Source: JABMNT01 sp048262655
GTDB lineage: Bacteria; Pseudomonadota; Alphaproteobacteria; Rhodospirillales; Casp-alpha2
Direction of reading: 5' to 3'
Length of the DNA: 64,000 bases
Assembly (NCBI GenBank): GCA_048262655.1
Contig: JBLXEY010000002.1
Location: forward strand, 558,001 to 622,000
The notes beneath the pieces are model-generated. The model was not told the DNA's origin. It saw only the letters and a list, made by a program, of their open reading frames with translations, and did not search any database. The stretch's first letter is position 1. Each line of letters opens with the position of its first letter. Positions 1 to 8,947 of this stretch are shown one piece after another. The translations under genes and the position numbers were made by a program.

Positions 1-1051
1 AGGAACGACAGGAAATCCGAAAGGTGCCCTTCATGCCCACCGGGCTTTGCTTGGACACCTAAGCGGCATGGAGTTGTTCCACGACTTTTTCCCACAGCCC
101 GATGATCGCATTTGGACTCCCGCGGATTGGGCATGGATCGGCGGACTGATGAACTGTCTCATGTGCGCCTGGCATCATGGGATCACCAACGTCGCCTTTC
201 GCGCCAAGAAATTTGACCCTGAACACGCACTGCGCCTGATGGCGAAATACAAAATCCGCAACGTTTTCTTGCCGCCAACAGCTATGAATCTCATGCGCAA
301 TGTGACAGACATTTCACGTTTTGGGGTAAACCTTAGGACCATTGCAGTTGCCGGAGAACCGATGGGTGCAGAGCTTCTGGATTGGGGGCGAGAACATCTC
401 GGGATCACTTGTAATGAGTTTTATGGTCAAACAGAATGCAATTTGATTGTTACCAACTGTCAAAAAATCATGCCCGTCAAACCCGGTTCCATGGGACGTC
501 CAGCGCCGGGGCATCGCGTTGACGTTATCGATGCCAATGGCGATATTGTCGCGCCCGGAATTGAAGGCGAAATTGCCGTAAAAGCCCCTGACCCGGTTAT
601 GCTGCTTAAGTATTGGGATAATCCAGAGGCCACAAAAAACAAATATCGTAAAGGTTGGTTGCTGACAGGAGACAACGGAAAGAAAGATGATGATGGATAT
701 CTCTGGTTTGTCGGACGCGCTGATGATGTCATCACGTCCGCAGGCTACCGTATTGGACCGGGTGAGATCGAAGACTGTTTGTGTACACACCCTGCAGTAT
801 CACTGGCGGCAGCAATTGGCGTTCCAGACCCCATCAGAACAGAAATCGTAAAAGTCTTTATTCTCTTAAACACTGGGCATGAAGCCTCCCAAGAGCTTAA
901 AGACAATATTCAGGCGCATGTAAAAACCAGATTGAGTCCGCATGAATATCCGCGACTGATAGAGTTTGTAGACGCCTTACCTTTAACTGCGACCAATAAA
1001 ATTAAACGCAAGGTCCTGCGAGACGCTGAACTTGAAAAGGCAGCCCCATGA
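1..1051 (+). CDS. AMP-forming acyl-CoA synthetase, 5'-truncated by window edge
   Basis: C-terminal two thirds of an ANL-superfamily acyl-CoA synthetase, which activates a carboxylic acid to its CoA thioester through an acyl-adenylate. The frame is open from base 2 and begins inside the phosphate-binding loop (GTTGNPKGALHAHRA), so the true start lies before the window; the TTG at 47 is not a start. Further core motifs are YGQTE, the LLTGD aspartate, the GRADDVITSAGYRIGPGEIE hinge, and a terminal NKIKRK holding the expected catalytic Lys. The layout resembles medium-chain or acetyl-type enzymes, but the substrate cannot be read from sequence. Its stop overlaps the next start (ATGA), so the two are probably translationally coupled. 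Confidence 0.9.
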   Translation, partial: GTTGNPKGALHAHRALLGHLSGMELFHDFFPQPDDRIWTPADWAWIGGLMNCLMCAWHHGITNVAFRAKKFDPEHALRLMAKYKIRNVFLPPTAMNLMRNVTDISRFGVNLRTIAVAGEPMGAELLDWGREHLGITCNEFYGQTECNLIVTNCQKIMPVKPGSMGRPAPGHRVDVIDANGDIVAPGIEGEIAVKAPDPVMLLKYWDNPEATKNKYRKGWLLTGDNGKKDDDGYLWFVGRADDVITSAGYRIGPGEIEDCLCTHPAVSLAAAIGVPDPIRTEIVKVFILLNTGHEASQELKDNIQAHVKTRLSPHEYPRLIEFVDALPLTATNKIKRKVLRDAELEKAAP

Positions 1052-2061
1052 ATAATCTGGAAAACCGTCGTGTTACCCTAAATGCGCGCCCTATCGGTGT
1101 GCCGGGGGCAGAATACTTTAGTATCGACACCGCTTCCGTTGACGACCTAAAAGACGGCGAGTTTCTTGTTCACAATCGGTTTTTATCAGTCGACCCAGCG
1201 ATGCGAGGTTGGGTCAACGACGCGCCGAATTATTTACCCCCGGTGCCGATTGGTGATGTAATGCGGGCTTTTGCCGTTGGCGAGATTGTCAAATCCAACC
1301 ACCCGGAATACAGCGTTGGCGAGATCGTCTGCGGCTTATTTGGCTGGCAGCGGTTCGCCATTAGCGATGGTGCAAACATCATGCGACGCGTTAAAGAAAC
1401 AGACCTTTCCCCGTCGTTATCCCTAGGGGTCTTGGGGCTCAACGGCATCACCGCCTACTTTGGGCTGCTTGATGTCTGCAACCCACAAATAGGAGAGACG
1501 GTGGTTGTCTCAACAGCAGCCGGAGCCGTCGGCTCCTGCGTTGGGCAACTGGCTAAGATCCGGGGGTGTAAAACGGTTGGCATTGCAGGCGGTTCGGATA
1601 AAGTCGCACTATGTGAAAGTGAATTTGGTTATGATCAGGCCCTTGATTACAAAGCCGGCGGTGACCTTCAAAAAGAGATTGGCGACGCCTGCCCTGATGG
1701 CGTTAACGTCTATTTTGATAACACCTGCGGCCCCATTACTGACGCAGTGTTTCAACATTTAGCCCTGGGCGCACGCATAACGGTGTGCGGTACAGCGGCG
1801 ATACAGGAATGGGAGCCGTTACCGATCGGTCCCCGCGTACACCGCCAACTCATGGTCAATCGTGCCAGAATGAATGGTTTTCTCGTCCTCGATTATAAAG
1901 ATCGCTACGCGGAGGCCGTCGAACAGCTTGCAGGTTGGGTTCGAAACGGCGACATCAAAAGCCGCGAACACATTCTTGACTCAATGGCCGATGCTCCTGG
2001 CGCCTTGCAAATGCTCTACAAAGGCGAAAACACCGGTAAATTACTGATTCGGGTGGACTAA
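1048..2061 (+). CDS. NADP-dependent oxidoreductase, CurA/YncB-like MDR family
   Basis: Zinc-free medium-chain dehydrogenase/reductase of 337 residues, the usual length for the CurA/leukotriene-B4-reductase group, which reduces C=C bonds of enones or enoyl compounds with NADPH. Visible are the N-terminal GroES-like domain (LSVDPAMRGW, GEIVKS) and a Rossmann domain with VSTAAGAVGSCVGQLAKIRG at about residues 153-172. No zinc-binding Cys/His set is present. The ATGA overlap with the acyl-CoA synthetase suggests one transcript and a shared acid or enoate pathway. The substrate is unknown. Confidence 0.88.
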   Translation: MNNLENRRVTLNARPIGVPGAEYFSIDTASVDDLKDGEFLVHNRFLSVDPAMRGWVNDAPNYLPPVPIGDVMRAFAVGEIVKSNHPEYSVGEIVCGLFGWQRFAISDGANIMRRVKETDLSPSLSLGVLGLNGITAYFGLLDVCNPQIGETVVVSTAAGAVGSCVGQLAKIRGCKTVGIAGGSDKVALCESEFGYDQALDYKAGGDLQKEIGDACPDGVNVYFDNTCGPITDAVFQHLALGARITVCGTAAIQEWEPLPIGPRVHRQLMVNRARMNGFLVLDYKDRYAEAVEQLAGWVRNGDIKSREHILDSMADAPGALQMLYKGENTGKLLIRVD

Positions 2062-2171
2062 AGTGTCGTGTCACGGTGATGTGATTTCTCTTGTCGTGTG
2101 AGCTCTCGTAAATTCCGGCTAAACGGGCGAACACTTGCCTACCGTCGTCTGAAGATGTCAATGGAACCAAA

Positions 2172-3557
2172 ATGCACGAACTCTTAATCGGGGCCCTTGC
2201 CGTCCTCATTATCGCCAGCTTCTTAATGTCTCCACGGGTTAAATCCGCGGAAGGCTTTTTTCGCGGGTATAGCGAAGACGGTTCTGCACCATCACTCCTG
2301 ACGCTCGTCTTGTCGCAAGTAACAACTTGGGTTTTTGCCCGGTCTTTAATGAACGCTGCCATTCTCGGTTTCTACTACGGGATCGCCGGAACGATCGCCT
2401 ACGCCGCGTATTATCTTTCCTTTTTAACAGGTGCCTGGATCGTCGACGGGATTCGGTTTCGACATGGTTATAAGAGTGTCCAAGATTTCCTAAGAGACAA
2501 GTTTGGGCGCCAAGGCGTCGGTGCCTACAACGTGGTGGTGGCCGTCCGACTGCTCAGCGAAGTCTTCGCAAATTTACTTGTGGTTGGCATTGTCTTTGGC
2601 GTCGCCGGGACCGTCCCCTACTCTCTTGCGATTGTCGCTATTTCGCTCCTGACGCTGGGTTATTCTGTTATGGGCGGATTGAGCGCTTCGTTAAAAACGG
2701 ATGTCTTACAAACGGTCATACTTGTTGGTGTTTTATGTGTCCTGCTCGTGCAGGCAATTGGCAGCGATGGTTTTGACTTTCCAGTCTTGCTCGCGACCAG
2801 CCCAGACTTAACATCGCCTGGATGGGTTTTATTGGGCGTGGCGTTTTTGCAAATCTGGAGTTATCCGTTACATGATCCGGTCATGATGGATCGTGGTTTT
2901 CTGGCAGACCGCAAAACCACACGAAAGAGTTTCCTGCATGCATGCTGGATCAGTGTTGCCTGTATTCTCGCGTTTGGCATTTTGGGTGTTTTCGCTGGAG
3001 AGATGAAAGCAGAAGGTGAGGATATGGTGCGGGCCTTGACCCGTTTGATTGGCGCCAACACCATGATCCTGTTCAACATCGCACTCATTATCTCGGCCAT
3101 TTCGACTTTGGATTCGACTTTTTCCAGTGCTTCAAAACTGACGATTATTGATATGAAGCTGGCACCGCAAACCGTTCAAAATGGCCGCATCAGTATGGTG
3201 TTATTTCTATTGGGGGGGTTGATATTTTTATTCTTGGGTTCGAAAGACTTGTTTTCGGCCGTTGCCGTTAGTGGCACAGCATCGATGTTTTTGGCGCCTG
3301 TTGTATTTTTCTCGATATGGCTGGACCGAAGTGTTGCGCCGTGGGCCTTTCAGGTTGCTTTTTACAGTGCAATGGCCGGCGCAGCTCTGTATTTCCTGGA
3401 AGCGGGCGGGTATAGCAATGCGATTGAACCCTTATTTGGGATCACGCATAAATACGCCAAACTCCTGCTGATCTCGGCGTCTGTTATGGGAATTGGCTGT
3501 GGTGCGTTTTTGATAGCGTTGCGTCCCGGCAGGGCCGCGGCGCCCGCAGCCCCCTAG
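2172..3557 (+). CDS. Sodium:solute symporter family protein
   Basis: Polytopic membrane protein of 461 residues rich in hydrophobic segments from the first residue, matching the SSS (SLC5) family by its TTWVFARSLMNAA segment, the loop followed by DGIRFRHGYKSVQDFLRDKFG-type text, and the ISTLDSTFSSASKL segment typical of the TM8 sodium site. It is slightly shorter than typical members (480-550). A GGAA sequence lies 6 nt before the ATG. It follows the acyl-CoA synthetase and reductase on the same strand after a 110-bp gap, so it may import the acid they process; that link is inference. Confidence 0.85.
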   Translation: MHELLIGALAVLIIASFLMSPRVKSAEGFFRGYSEDGSAPSLLTLVLSQVTTWVFARSLMNAAILGFYYGIAGTIAYAAYYLSFLTGAWIVDGIRFRHGYKSVQDFLRDKFGRQGVGAYNVVVAVRLLSEVFANLLVVGIVFGVAGTVPYSLAIVAISLLTLGYSVMGGLSASLKTDVLQTVILVGVLCVLLVQAIGSDGFDFPVLLATSPDLTSPGWVLLGVAFLQIWSYPLHDPVMMDRGFLADRKTTRKSFLHACWISVACILAFGILGVFAGEMKAEGEDMVRALTRLIGANTMILFNIALIISAISTLDSTFSSASKLTIIDMKLAPQTVQNGRISMVLFLLGGLIFLFLGSKDLFSAVAVSGTASMFLAPVVFFSIWLDRSVAPWAFQVAFYSAMAGAALYFLEAGGYSNAIEPLFGITHKYAKLLLISASVMGIGCGAFLIALRPGRAAAPAAP

Positions 3558-3611
3558 TCTACCATCGGTTACCGGTATTGATGAACTTACATAGAAAGAG
3601 CTGTGTACGTA

Positions 3612-4694
3612 TCATTTAACTTCGGGAAACCTGAGATAAAAAGTCGACCCGTTGCCCAATACACTATCAAAGAAGATGTCCCCGTCCATACTTTCCGTCA
3701 GCGACTTGCTGATTGATAAACCGAGACCGGTACCAGGATATTTGCGGGTCCGTGAAGAATCAATTTGCACAAACGGTTCGAAGATTTTTTCTTGATTGCC
3801 CTCAGATATACCAAGCCCTTCGTCCCTGACACTCACGACGACATGACCGTCCCTTGTTTCAGTTGCGATTTCTACGATGCTTCCTGGATCAGAAAATTTG
3901 ACAGCGTTAGATAAAACATTACGCAGCACCTGCCCAAAACGATGAGGATTAATATTGCCATTCATAGGGGTTAGCGGTTCGGTGTATTTCAGCGTCACCG
4001 ATTGGGCTATGGCATATCCTTGGCTGTCCTCGACACTTTTTGACACCAGTTCGGCAATGTTGTGGGGAGCCGTTTTAATCACCATTTCGCCAGAAATGAG
4101 TTTCCCGTAATCCAATAGTTCATTAACCAAAAGCAGCATCGAATCCGTATTGCGCACGGATATGCTTAAAAGATCGTTTTGGTCCTCAGAGTGCGTGTTT
4201 TTATTCATTGTCTCCATGAGGCCGAGCGCACCCTTGATCGATGTCAGTGGCGTTCGCAATTCGTGGCTCATGGTCGCCAGAAATTCATCCTTGGCCGTTT
4301 CGGCCCGTTTCCGTTCTTCGATTTCAGTTGTTAAAATGGCATTTGTTTTTTCTATATCTTGGGTGCGCTCATCAACGAGATCCGACAAACCTTGGACTTC
4401 GGGTATCCATTTAAATAATCCTATGGCCAAGACGATAAACCCGCCCAGGTAACCAACAAATTTCTCCAAAAATGCTTCGGTACTTGTATCGCCAATAATG
4501 ACAAAACGGTTAAGGCTTTCAAAATTGTCCGTAATATCAAGGACAGTCGCGAACAATAATAAGCCAAATCCTGCCAGAATATAATTCCAGCCCGAACGGA
4601 AGTGCGTAAACTTATATCGCCCTGACCGCCACAGATATACGACGATTCCAAACAGGATGATCGCGCGAGCAGATTCGAGTACGACATCTGTCAT
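3612..4694 (-). CDS. Membrane sensor histidine kinase, orphan
   Basis: 360-residue kinase. Three hydrophobic segments (about 8-22, 38-52, 80-95) form a short membrane sensor with no obvious periplasmic domain. A coiled-coil linker (about 105-135) leads to the H-box ATMSHELRTPLTS with phospho-acceptor His144. The HATPase domain follows, with DEGLGIS (G1), EPFVQIDSS (F box) and GTGLGLSISKSL (G2). There is no response regulator next to it and no receiver domain, so its partner is elsewhere. It is convergent with the symporter upstream. Confidence 0.9.
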   Translation of the reverse strand: MTDVVLESARAIILFGIVVYLWRSGRYKFTHFRSGWNYILAGFGLLLFATVLDITDNFESLNRFVIIGDTSTEAFLEKFVGYLGGFIVLAIGLFKWIPEVQGLSDLVDERTQDIEKTNAILTTEIEERKRAETAKDEFLATMSHELRTPLTSIKGALGLMETMNKNTHSEDQNDLLSISVRNTDSMLLLVNELLDYGKLISGEMVIKTAPHNIAELVSKSVEDSQGYAIAQSVTLKYTEPLTPMNGNINPHRFGQVLRNVLSNAVKFSDPGSIVEIATETRDGHVVVSVRDEGLGISEGNQEKIFEPFVQIDSSRTRKYPGTGLGLSISKSLTESMDGDIFFDSVLGNGSTFYLRFPEVK

Positions 4695-5020
4695 TTTATA
4701 ACTGGCCTCTAGATAATGCGGGGTCGACGGCGATTTCGTCCGAGATTGAACAGCAGCGCTAAACCAAGATCAACCTCAATGTTCGAAACGCTTTATCCTG
4801 TGCTCTTATTCCAAAAAGGGTTTGGCGCTTTATAAAAGACGTTCTAATGCAAAAAATCAGGTTGGTCCGTAATGACAGGAAAGCAGAGCTCTTCGCGACG
4901 CGGTATTTCCTTCTAAGGCGTGATCCACGCCACTTGCATTTGCGTCCTTTTAATCTGGGAATCTAAATGTCTACAATAGAACACGACGTCGTGAATATTT
5001 GAACGCAGGAGACGCCTAGA
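4695..5020. other. Intergenic region with a 12-bp palindrome
   Basis: 326 bases between the divergent histidine kinase and PhyH dioxygenase genes. No coding signal was found. The one clear element is the perfect palindrome CACGACGTCGTG at 4982-4993, about 28 nt before the PhyH start. AGGAGA at 5008-5013 is a plausible ribosome binding site for that gene. Confidence 0.6.
4982..4993. promoter_or_regulatory. 12-bp palindrome upstream of PhyH gene 1
   Basis: CACGACGTCGTG is a perfect inverted repeat just upstream of the 5021 dioxygenase. Its position fits a regulator operator overlapping the 5' leader. No cognate regulator gene is adjacent, so the function is a guess. Confidence 0.3.
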
Positions 5021-5956
5021 ATGACACCTGACAAAATATTGTCCCACGCCCCCAGAGTCCTAACGCAAGAACAGCGGAAATCTTATTTCGAGACCGGTTA
5101 TGTTATGGTCGAAAACTTGATACCTCACGACATAGTCGATGAGCTCAACAGGGTCACGGAAACCTTTATCGATAAAAGCCGGGGCATGACCCAGTCAGAC
5201 GATGCAATCGATATAGGCCCCGGCCATACATCGGAAGCCCCTGTGGTGCGCCGCCTCAAATACCCAGACCAGAGCCACGAGGCTTATTGGAACTTAACGA
5301 CCGGTATTATTGCCGATGTTGCTGCCGATTTGCTGGGACCGGATGTCTACTTCCATCATTCAAAGCTCAACTTTAAATGGGGCGGTGGCTCGGATGAAGT
5401 CAAGTGGCATCAGGATTTTCCATTTTATCCACACACAAATGCCAATGTTCTGGCCATTGGAACTTACCTGGCGGACGTTGGCATCGAAGACGGACCTTTA
5501 GCCGTAATCCCTGGCAGCCACAAAACGCAAATCCATGAGCAGTTCGATGAAAATGGTATTTGGACCGGGTCCATGCGGGATGAAGATGTTGCACTTTATG
5601 ATACGAACAGTACCGTTTACATGCCCGGCCCTAAAGGCTCGATTACAGTCCATCATTCACGAACCGTCCACAGCACAAAACCAACAACCCGCGCGGCAAG
5701 CGGCCGTCCTTTGCTGATCAATGCCTTTGCAGCTGCCGATGCATTTCCCTATACGACGCCGAAAAACACCTACACGCCGCATGGAAGAACGTTGGTAAGG
5801 GGGAAACCTGCACAATGGGTCGATCTTGACCCAACTCCCTGCCCGGTTCCACCAGATTGGTCAGAAGGGTACTCATCGATTTACGCTCAACAGGGCAAGG
5901 AAGAGGTGCGTGCAACACCCCGCGATCCAGGCATTCGACCGATCATTAACACGTAA
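5021..5956 (+). CDS. Phytanoyl-CoA dioxygenase family protein (PhyH paralogue 1)
   Basis: Fe(II)/2-oxoglutarate dioxygenase of 311 residues. The iron facial triad is visible: His130 and Asp132 in WHQD, and distal His217 in HHSRTVHSTKP. Arg229 (GRPLL) is placed to bind the 2-oxoglutarate carboxylate. The spacing between the HxD and the distal His is normal for the family. The family hydroxylates varied small molecules and only rarely phytanoyl-CoA, so the substrate is unknown. AGGAGA precedes the start. This is one of three PhyH genes in the window, closest to the one at 13442 (shared DFPFYPHTN/DWAFYPHTN segment). Confidence 0.9.
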   Translation: MTPDKILSHAPRVLTQEQRKSYFETGYVMVENLIPHDIVDELNRVTETFIDKSRGMTQSDDAIDIGPGHTSEAPVVRRLKYPDQSHEAYWNLTTGIIADVAADLLGPDVYFHHSKLNFKWGGGSDEVKWHQDFPFYPHTNANVLAIGTYLADVGIEDGPLAVIPGSHKTQIHEQFDENGIWTGSMRDEDVALYDTNSTVYMPGPKGSITVHHSRTVHSTKPTTRAASGRPLLINAFAAADAFPYTTPKNTYTPHGRTLVRGKPAQWVDLDPTPCPVPPDWSEGYSSIYAQQGKEEVRATPRDPGIRPIINT

Positions 5957-5976
5957 TGCCCTTCGGCGCTTATCGT

Positions 5977-6213
5977 CTAAACGGCGGCGACCTGAATTGA
6001 TTCGACGACAAAGCCATCCATCGCGGGAAACCGGCTTTCAATCTTCTCACGCGCCTCTGTTTCGTCCTTAGCCAAAACATCCTGGAACTTGATATCCGCC
6101 CAGTGATCGTCAAAGAACATATGACTTTGGTTTTCTTTTACCAAAGCGCGTACATCTTGGTTATAGATCGCGATTTCAAATACTTTATGACCATTGTAGG
6201 GAGCTTGTAGCAT
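5977..6213 (-). CDS. Small conserved-looking protein, 78 aa
   Basis: Soluble, acidic 78-residue protein with no signal peptide or membrane segment. An AGGT stretch lies just upstream of the ATG. Composition and codon use look genuine, with regular spacing of hydrophobic residues (VFEIAIYNQDVRALVKE, EAREKIESRFP). It is convergent with PhyH 1. No family is recognised; it resembles small alphaproteobacterial proteins without an assigned role. Confidence 0.6.
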   Translation of the reverse strand: MLQAPYNGHKVFEIAIYNQDVRALVKENQSHMFFDDHWADIKFQDVLAKDETEAREKIESRFPAMDGFVVESIQVAAV

Positions 6214-6434
6214 AGGACCTACCCTTATTCAGGTTTAAGACTAAACGCGTTACCTGTGCCACCTGACGAAAGCCAGCTCTTCGGCACCATAAAACTGTAT
6301 GACCGATTTGTTAAGAAAAGGTTGCAGACCTTTAGTCCGTCCCCACCTTATAAATCATAAGGCAATTTCAATTAACTTGACCTCTCCTGCTGAGGCGCAA
6401 TCATTGAGACTTATTAATTTCGAAGGGAACCAGA

Positions 6435-7034
6435 ATGCCACAGATTGACTATTACCTCACCCTCGTCTCGCCATACGCCTATATGGGGCATGATCGTTTC
6501 GTAAAGATTGCAGAGGCACATGACGCGACGATAAACATCAAACCCGTCAATATGGGGGCCATATTTGCGGAAACAGGAGGCCTACCCCTCGCCAAACGTG
6601 CACCAGCCCGTCAAGCCTACCGGTTTCAGGAACTTAAACGATGGCGCGACTATCTGGACCTTCCGTTAAATCTTGAACCTAAATTTTTTCCGGCAAACGA
6701 CAGAGATGCCGCAGGGATGGTAATTTCTGCCCTCAACAAAGGACAGGATGGTGTCGCCCTCGCTGGCGCTATGCTTCGCGCTGTATGGGCTGAGGAAAAA
6801 GACATTGCCGATCATGAGACCCTGATTGCCATTGCAAATGAATTGGGCCTTGATGGAGAAGCGTTGCTTGCCGATAGCCCGTCAGAAAACGTTAGCGCGG
6901 CTTGGGATACAAACACTCAAGACGGCAAGGATGCAGGTGTTTTTGGTGCACCCACCTTCATTATCGGCGAGCACATGTTCTGGGGGCAAGATCGTTTGGA
7001 TTTTCTGGAACGTACACTTTCAGAGCAGCCCTGA
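6435..7034 (+). CDS. 2-hydroxychromene-2-carboxylate isomerase / DsbA-fold protein
   Basis: 199 residues with the thioredoxin-like DsbA fold in the kappa-GST/HCCA isomerase arrangement. The N-terminal active-site segment LVSPYAYMG carries Ser12 where redox members have Cys, and the C-terminal part has the cis-Pro segment GVFGAPTFIIGEHMFWGQDRLDFLE. HCCA isomerases use glutathione to isomerise naphthalene-pathway intermediates. Without other aromatic genes nearby, a general glutathione-linked role is as likely. An AAGGGA site precedes the ATG. It is followed after 9 nt by a glutathione-degrading ChaC-type gene, consistent with a shared glutathione theme. Confidence 0.88.
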   Translation: MPQIDYYLTLVSPYAYMGHDRFVKIAEAHDATINIKPVNMGAIFAETGGLPLAKRAPARQAYRFQELKRWRDYLDLPLNLEPKFFPANDRDAAGMVISALNKGQDGVALAGAMLRAVWAEEKDIADHETLIAIANELGLDGEALLADSPSENVSAAWDTNTQDGKDAGVFGAPTFIIGEHMFWGQDRLDFLERTLSEQP

Positions 7035-7043
7035 CTCCCGTAC

Positions 7044-7631
7044 ATGCCAGAAATTACACCACACGGCATTCCGATGACCGATACGGAATGGGTTTTCGGC
7101 TATGGATCCCTTATGTGGAATCCCGGTTTTCCTTTTATCCAAAGGGCAAAAGCCTGCTTGCCTGGCTACCATCGCTCTTTCTGTATTTATTCCCACCACT
7201 ATCGGGGCACGCCAGAGCGACCCGGCCTCGTTTTAGGCCTGGACGCCGGTGGACAATGCGAAGGCGTTGCCTTTCGGATTGCCTCTGATGATTGGGAAAA
7301 TGTCGTGGAGTACCTCAATGAACGCGAGCTCATTGGCTACGCTTATCAACCCGTCACCAAAGAAATAAACCTGACATCAGTTAATAGTCCTGTTCAGGCT
7401 TATACTTTTGTTGCGGATCCCACGCATCCAACCTATGCCGGAGATCTGGGCCTCGAAAAGTCAGCTCAAGTCATTATGAATGCCGCAGGGGTCGGCGGGC
7501 TCAACCGGGATTATCTGATAAACACCATCAGGCAACTGGAAACACACGGTTACAAAGAAGTGACACTAGGCGCCCTGCTAAGCCGTATCGAGCTTTTAAC
7601 CGGCGTAATTGATCAAGGCGGGGGGATATAA
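7044..7631 (+). CDS. ChaC-type gamma-glutamylcyclotransferase
   Basis: 195 residues (185 if the ATG at 7074 is used). The glycine-rich VFGYGSLMWNPGF motif binds the gamma-glutamyl group, and LNEREL carries the likely catalytic Glu95. ChaC enzymes cleave glutathione to 5-oxoproline and Cys-Gly in the cytosol. The gene starts 9 nt after the HCCA-isomerase-like gene, so the two are probably co-transcribed. Confidence 0.9.
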   Translation: MPEITPHGIPMTDTEWVFGYGSLMWNPGFPFIQRAKACLPGYHRSFCIYSHHYRGTPERPGLVLGLDAGGQCEGVAFRIASDDWENVVEYLNERELIGYAYQPVTKEINLTSVNSPVQAYTFVADPTHPTYAGDLGLEKSAQVIMNAAGVGGLNRDYLINTIRQLETHGYKEVTLGALLSRIELLTGVIDQGGGI

Positions 7632-7740
7632 TTTCGGGAATTTGTGCTAAACTGTGATTCGCGAAAGCAGTTTTAACCGGGCCTTAACGGACACCGGTTG
7701 ATATTTGATGTTTGATCCTAAACTGATAACTAGGTGAAAA

Positions 7741-8037
7741 ATGGCAGATAATGAAGGAGCGCCCAACAACGCCAAGCTAGATGACACAGATCTTGAAGCC
7801 TTACTGGATGTAGATGTCGATATAACAGCCGTTCTTGGCACATCTGTTATGCCGGTGTCACAGGTCTTGAAACTGGGTCGCGGTGCTGTTGTTGAATTGA
7901 ATAGAGGCGTTGGGGAAGATATCGAAGTCCATGCAAATAATCGATTGGTTGCCCATGGCGAGGTTATTGTTGTCGAAGATCGTATGGGCGTAAATCTAAC
8001 CGACATCGTCATTCTGGCAGAAGTGTTAAAGGAATAG
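7741..8037 (+). CDS. fliN: Flagellar motor switch protein FliN
   Basis: 98-residue protein consisting of a short acidic N-terminus followed by a complete SpoA (FliN/FliM C-terminal) domain: ITAVLGTSVMPVSQVLKLGRG, VVELNRGVGEDIEVHANNRL, GEVIVVEDRMGVNLTDIV. FliN forms the C-ring of the flagellar switch and binds the export ATPase regulator FliH. AGGTGA precedes the ATG. It stands alone here: no fliM, fliG or other flagellar gene lies in the window, unlike the usual flagellar clusters. Confidence 0.9.
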   Translation: MADNEGAPNNAKLDDTDLEALLDVDVDITAVLGTSVMPVSQVLKLGRGAVVELNRGVGEDIEVHANNRLVAHGEVIVVEDRMGVNLTDIVILAEVLKE

Positions 8038-8043
8038 ATTCCG

Positions 8044-8247
8044 ATGGCCACAGAATCAGAAATTTTGAAAACAGCGAACTTACTGGTCGACACCTACGGG
8101 GAAATGGCCCCGGCGGGCGCAAAGATCCGAGCTGACCATCTTTTGGTCGCAGGTGATAAAAAAGGCCGTGCGGTTTGGCTTCGGGTCGCCCGGGCAGCTG
8201 AACGCTTGTTGGAGGAAGATCGACCGGAAACCGCTATCGTCCACTGA
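8044..8247 (+). CDS. Small protein downstream of fliN, 67 aa
   Basis: 67-residue soluble protein starting 6 nt after fliN, so probably the same transcript. The sequence looks like a small helical domain (ILKTANLLVDTYGEMAP, VWLRVARAAERLLEEDRP). No family is recognised with confidence. The proximity to fliN does not by itself make it flagellar, because many alphaproteobacteria carry similar small orphans. Confidence 0.6.
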   Translation: MATESEILKTANLLVDTYGEMAPAGAKIRADHLLVAGDKKGRAVWLRVARAAERLLEEDRPETAIVH

Positions 8248-8248
8248 T

Positions 8249-8947
8249 TTATTTGATCATTGTCAGGCTGTTGCCATTGATCTGAAACGCCGACAATCTC
8301 TCCAGAAAGCTCATTCCCAACAGCGAACGGTTCATTTCGGCACCGTTGACCGATGCCCTGATGTCGCGCACTTGAATAGAGCCAATTGAAATTTCATCAA
8401 GGCGCACCGGTGCCCCTCTTACCTGACCATTTGCCGTTCGATATATTTTTGAATAGTTGAGGTCTTCAACACGAAACCCCAAACGCTCCGCATCTTTGGG
8501 CGAGAGCACAACATCACTGGCACCTGTATCAATTAAAAAATTAACTAAAACACCATTAACTCGTGCTTCGACCGCAAAATGCCCGTCAAGCCCAACGCGT
8601 ATCGTATTTGACGCACCGGATACCTGGGCCGACTTGGGCATCAATTCCCCTGCCAGCCTTTGAAAAACAGCGTCTGCATCTTCCCGGTAGGCATAGGCGG
8701 TAAAGACAACCAATCCTATTCCCAGCCAAATAGCGGCTCCTTTTAGCATTTGGCTTGCTTTGATTTCGCGATAAAAAACCGTTGGCAATAAAAAGACAGA
8801 AAGCAGCAGGGTCGCATGTACCAACTTGATTTTGGAGTCCTGACTATCCAGTGCTCCGGGATTATTTACGACAAGAGCAACGACGCCTGCGGTAAGCAGG
8901 ATCATGCAGACCAATATCAATACCCAGCGTGGGGGGCGTCCGCTCAT
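8249..8947 (-). CDS. Retropepsin-like membrane aspartic protease (TIGR02281-type)
   Basis: 232 residues. Three hydrophobic helices (about 8-28, 43-60, 70-87) are followed by a single-domain aspartic protease fold facing the periplasm. FLIDTGASDVVLS carries the catalytic Asp140, and LLGMSFLERL is the conserved C-terminal strand. Retropepsins work as dimers, so one DTG motif is expected. The gene overlaps the upstream lipoprotein gene by 4 nt and ends 2 nt from the convergent small gene. The substrate is unknown. Confidence 0.85.
   Translation of the reverse strand: MSGRPPRWVLILVCMILLTAGVVALVVNNPGALDSQDSKIKLVHATLLLSVFLLPTVFYREIKASQMLKGAAIWLGIGLVVFTAYAYREDADAVFQRLAGELMPKSAQVSGASNTIRVGLDGHFAVEARVNGVLVNFLIDTGASDVVLSPKDAERLGFRVEDLNYSKIYRTANGQVRGAPVRLDEISIGSIQVRDIRASVNGAEMNRSLLGMSFLERLSAFQINGNSLTMIK

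Noticed and set aside
314..790. 158-codon minus-strand frame inside the acyl-CoA synthetase
   Set aside because: The plus strand holds all family motifs. The opposite frame has no recognisable features.
7647..8093. 148-codon minus-strand frame over fliN
   Set aside because: Ser/Thr-rich shadow of fliN, which has a strong family match and a ribosome binding site.
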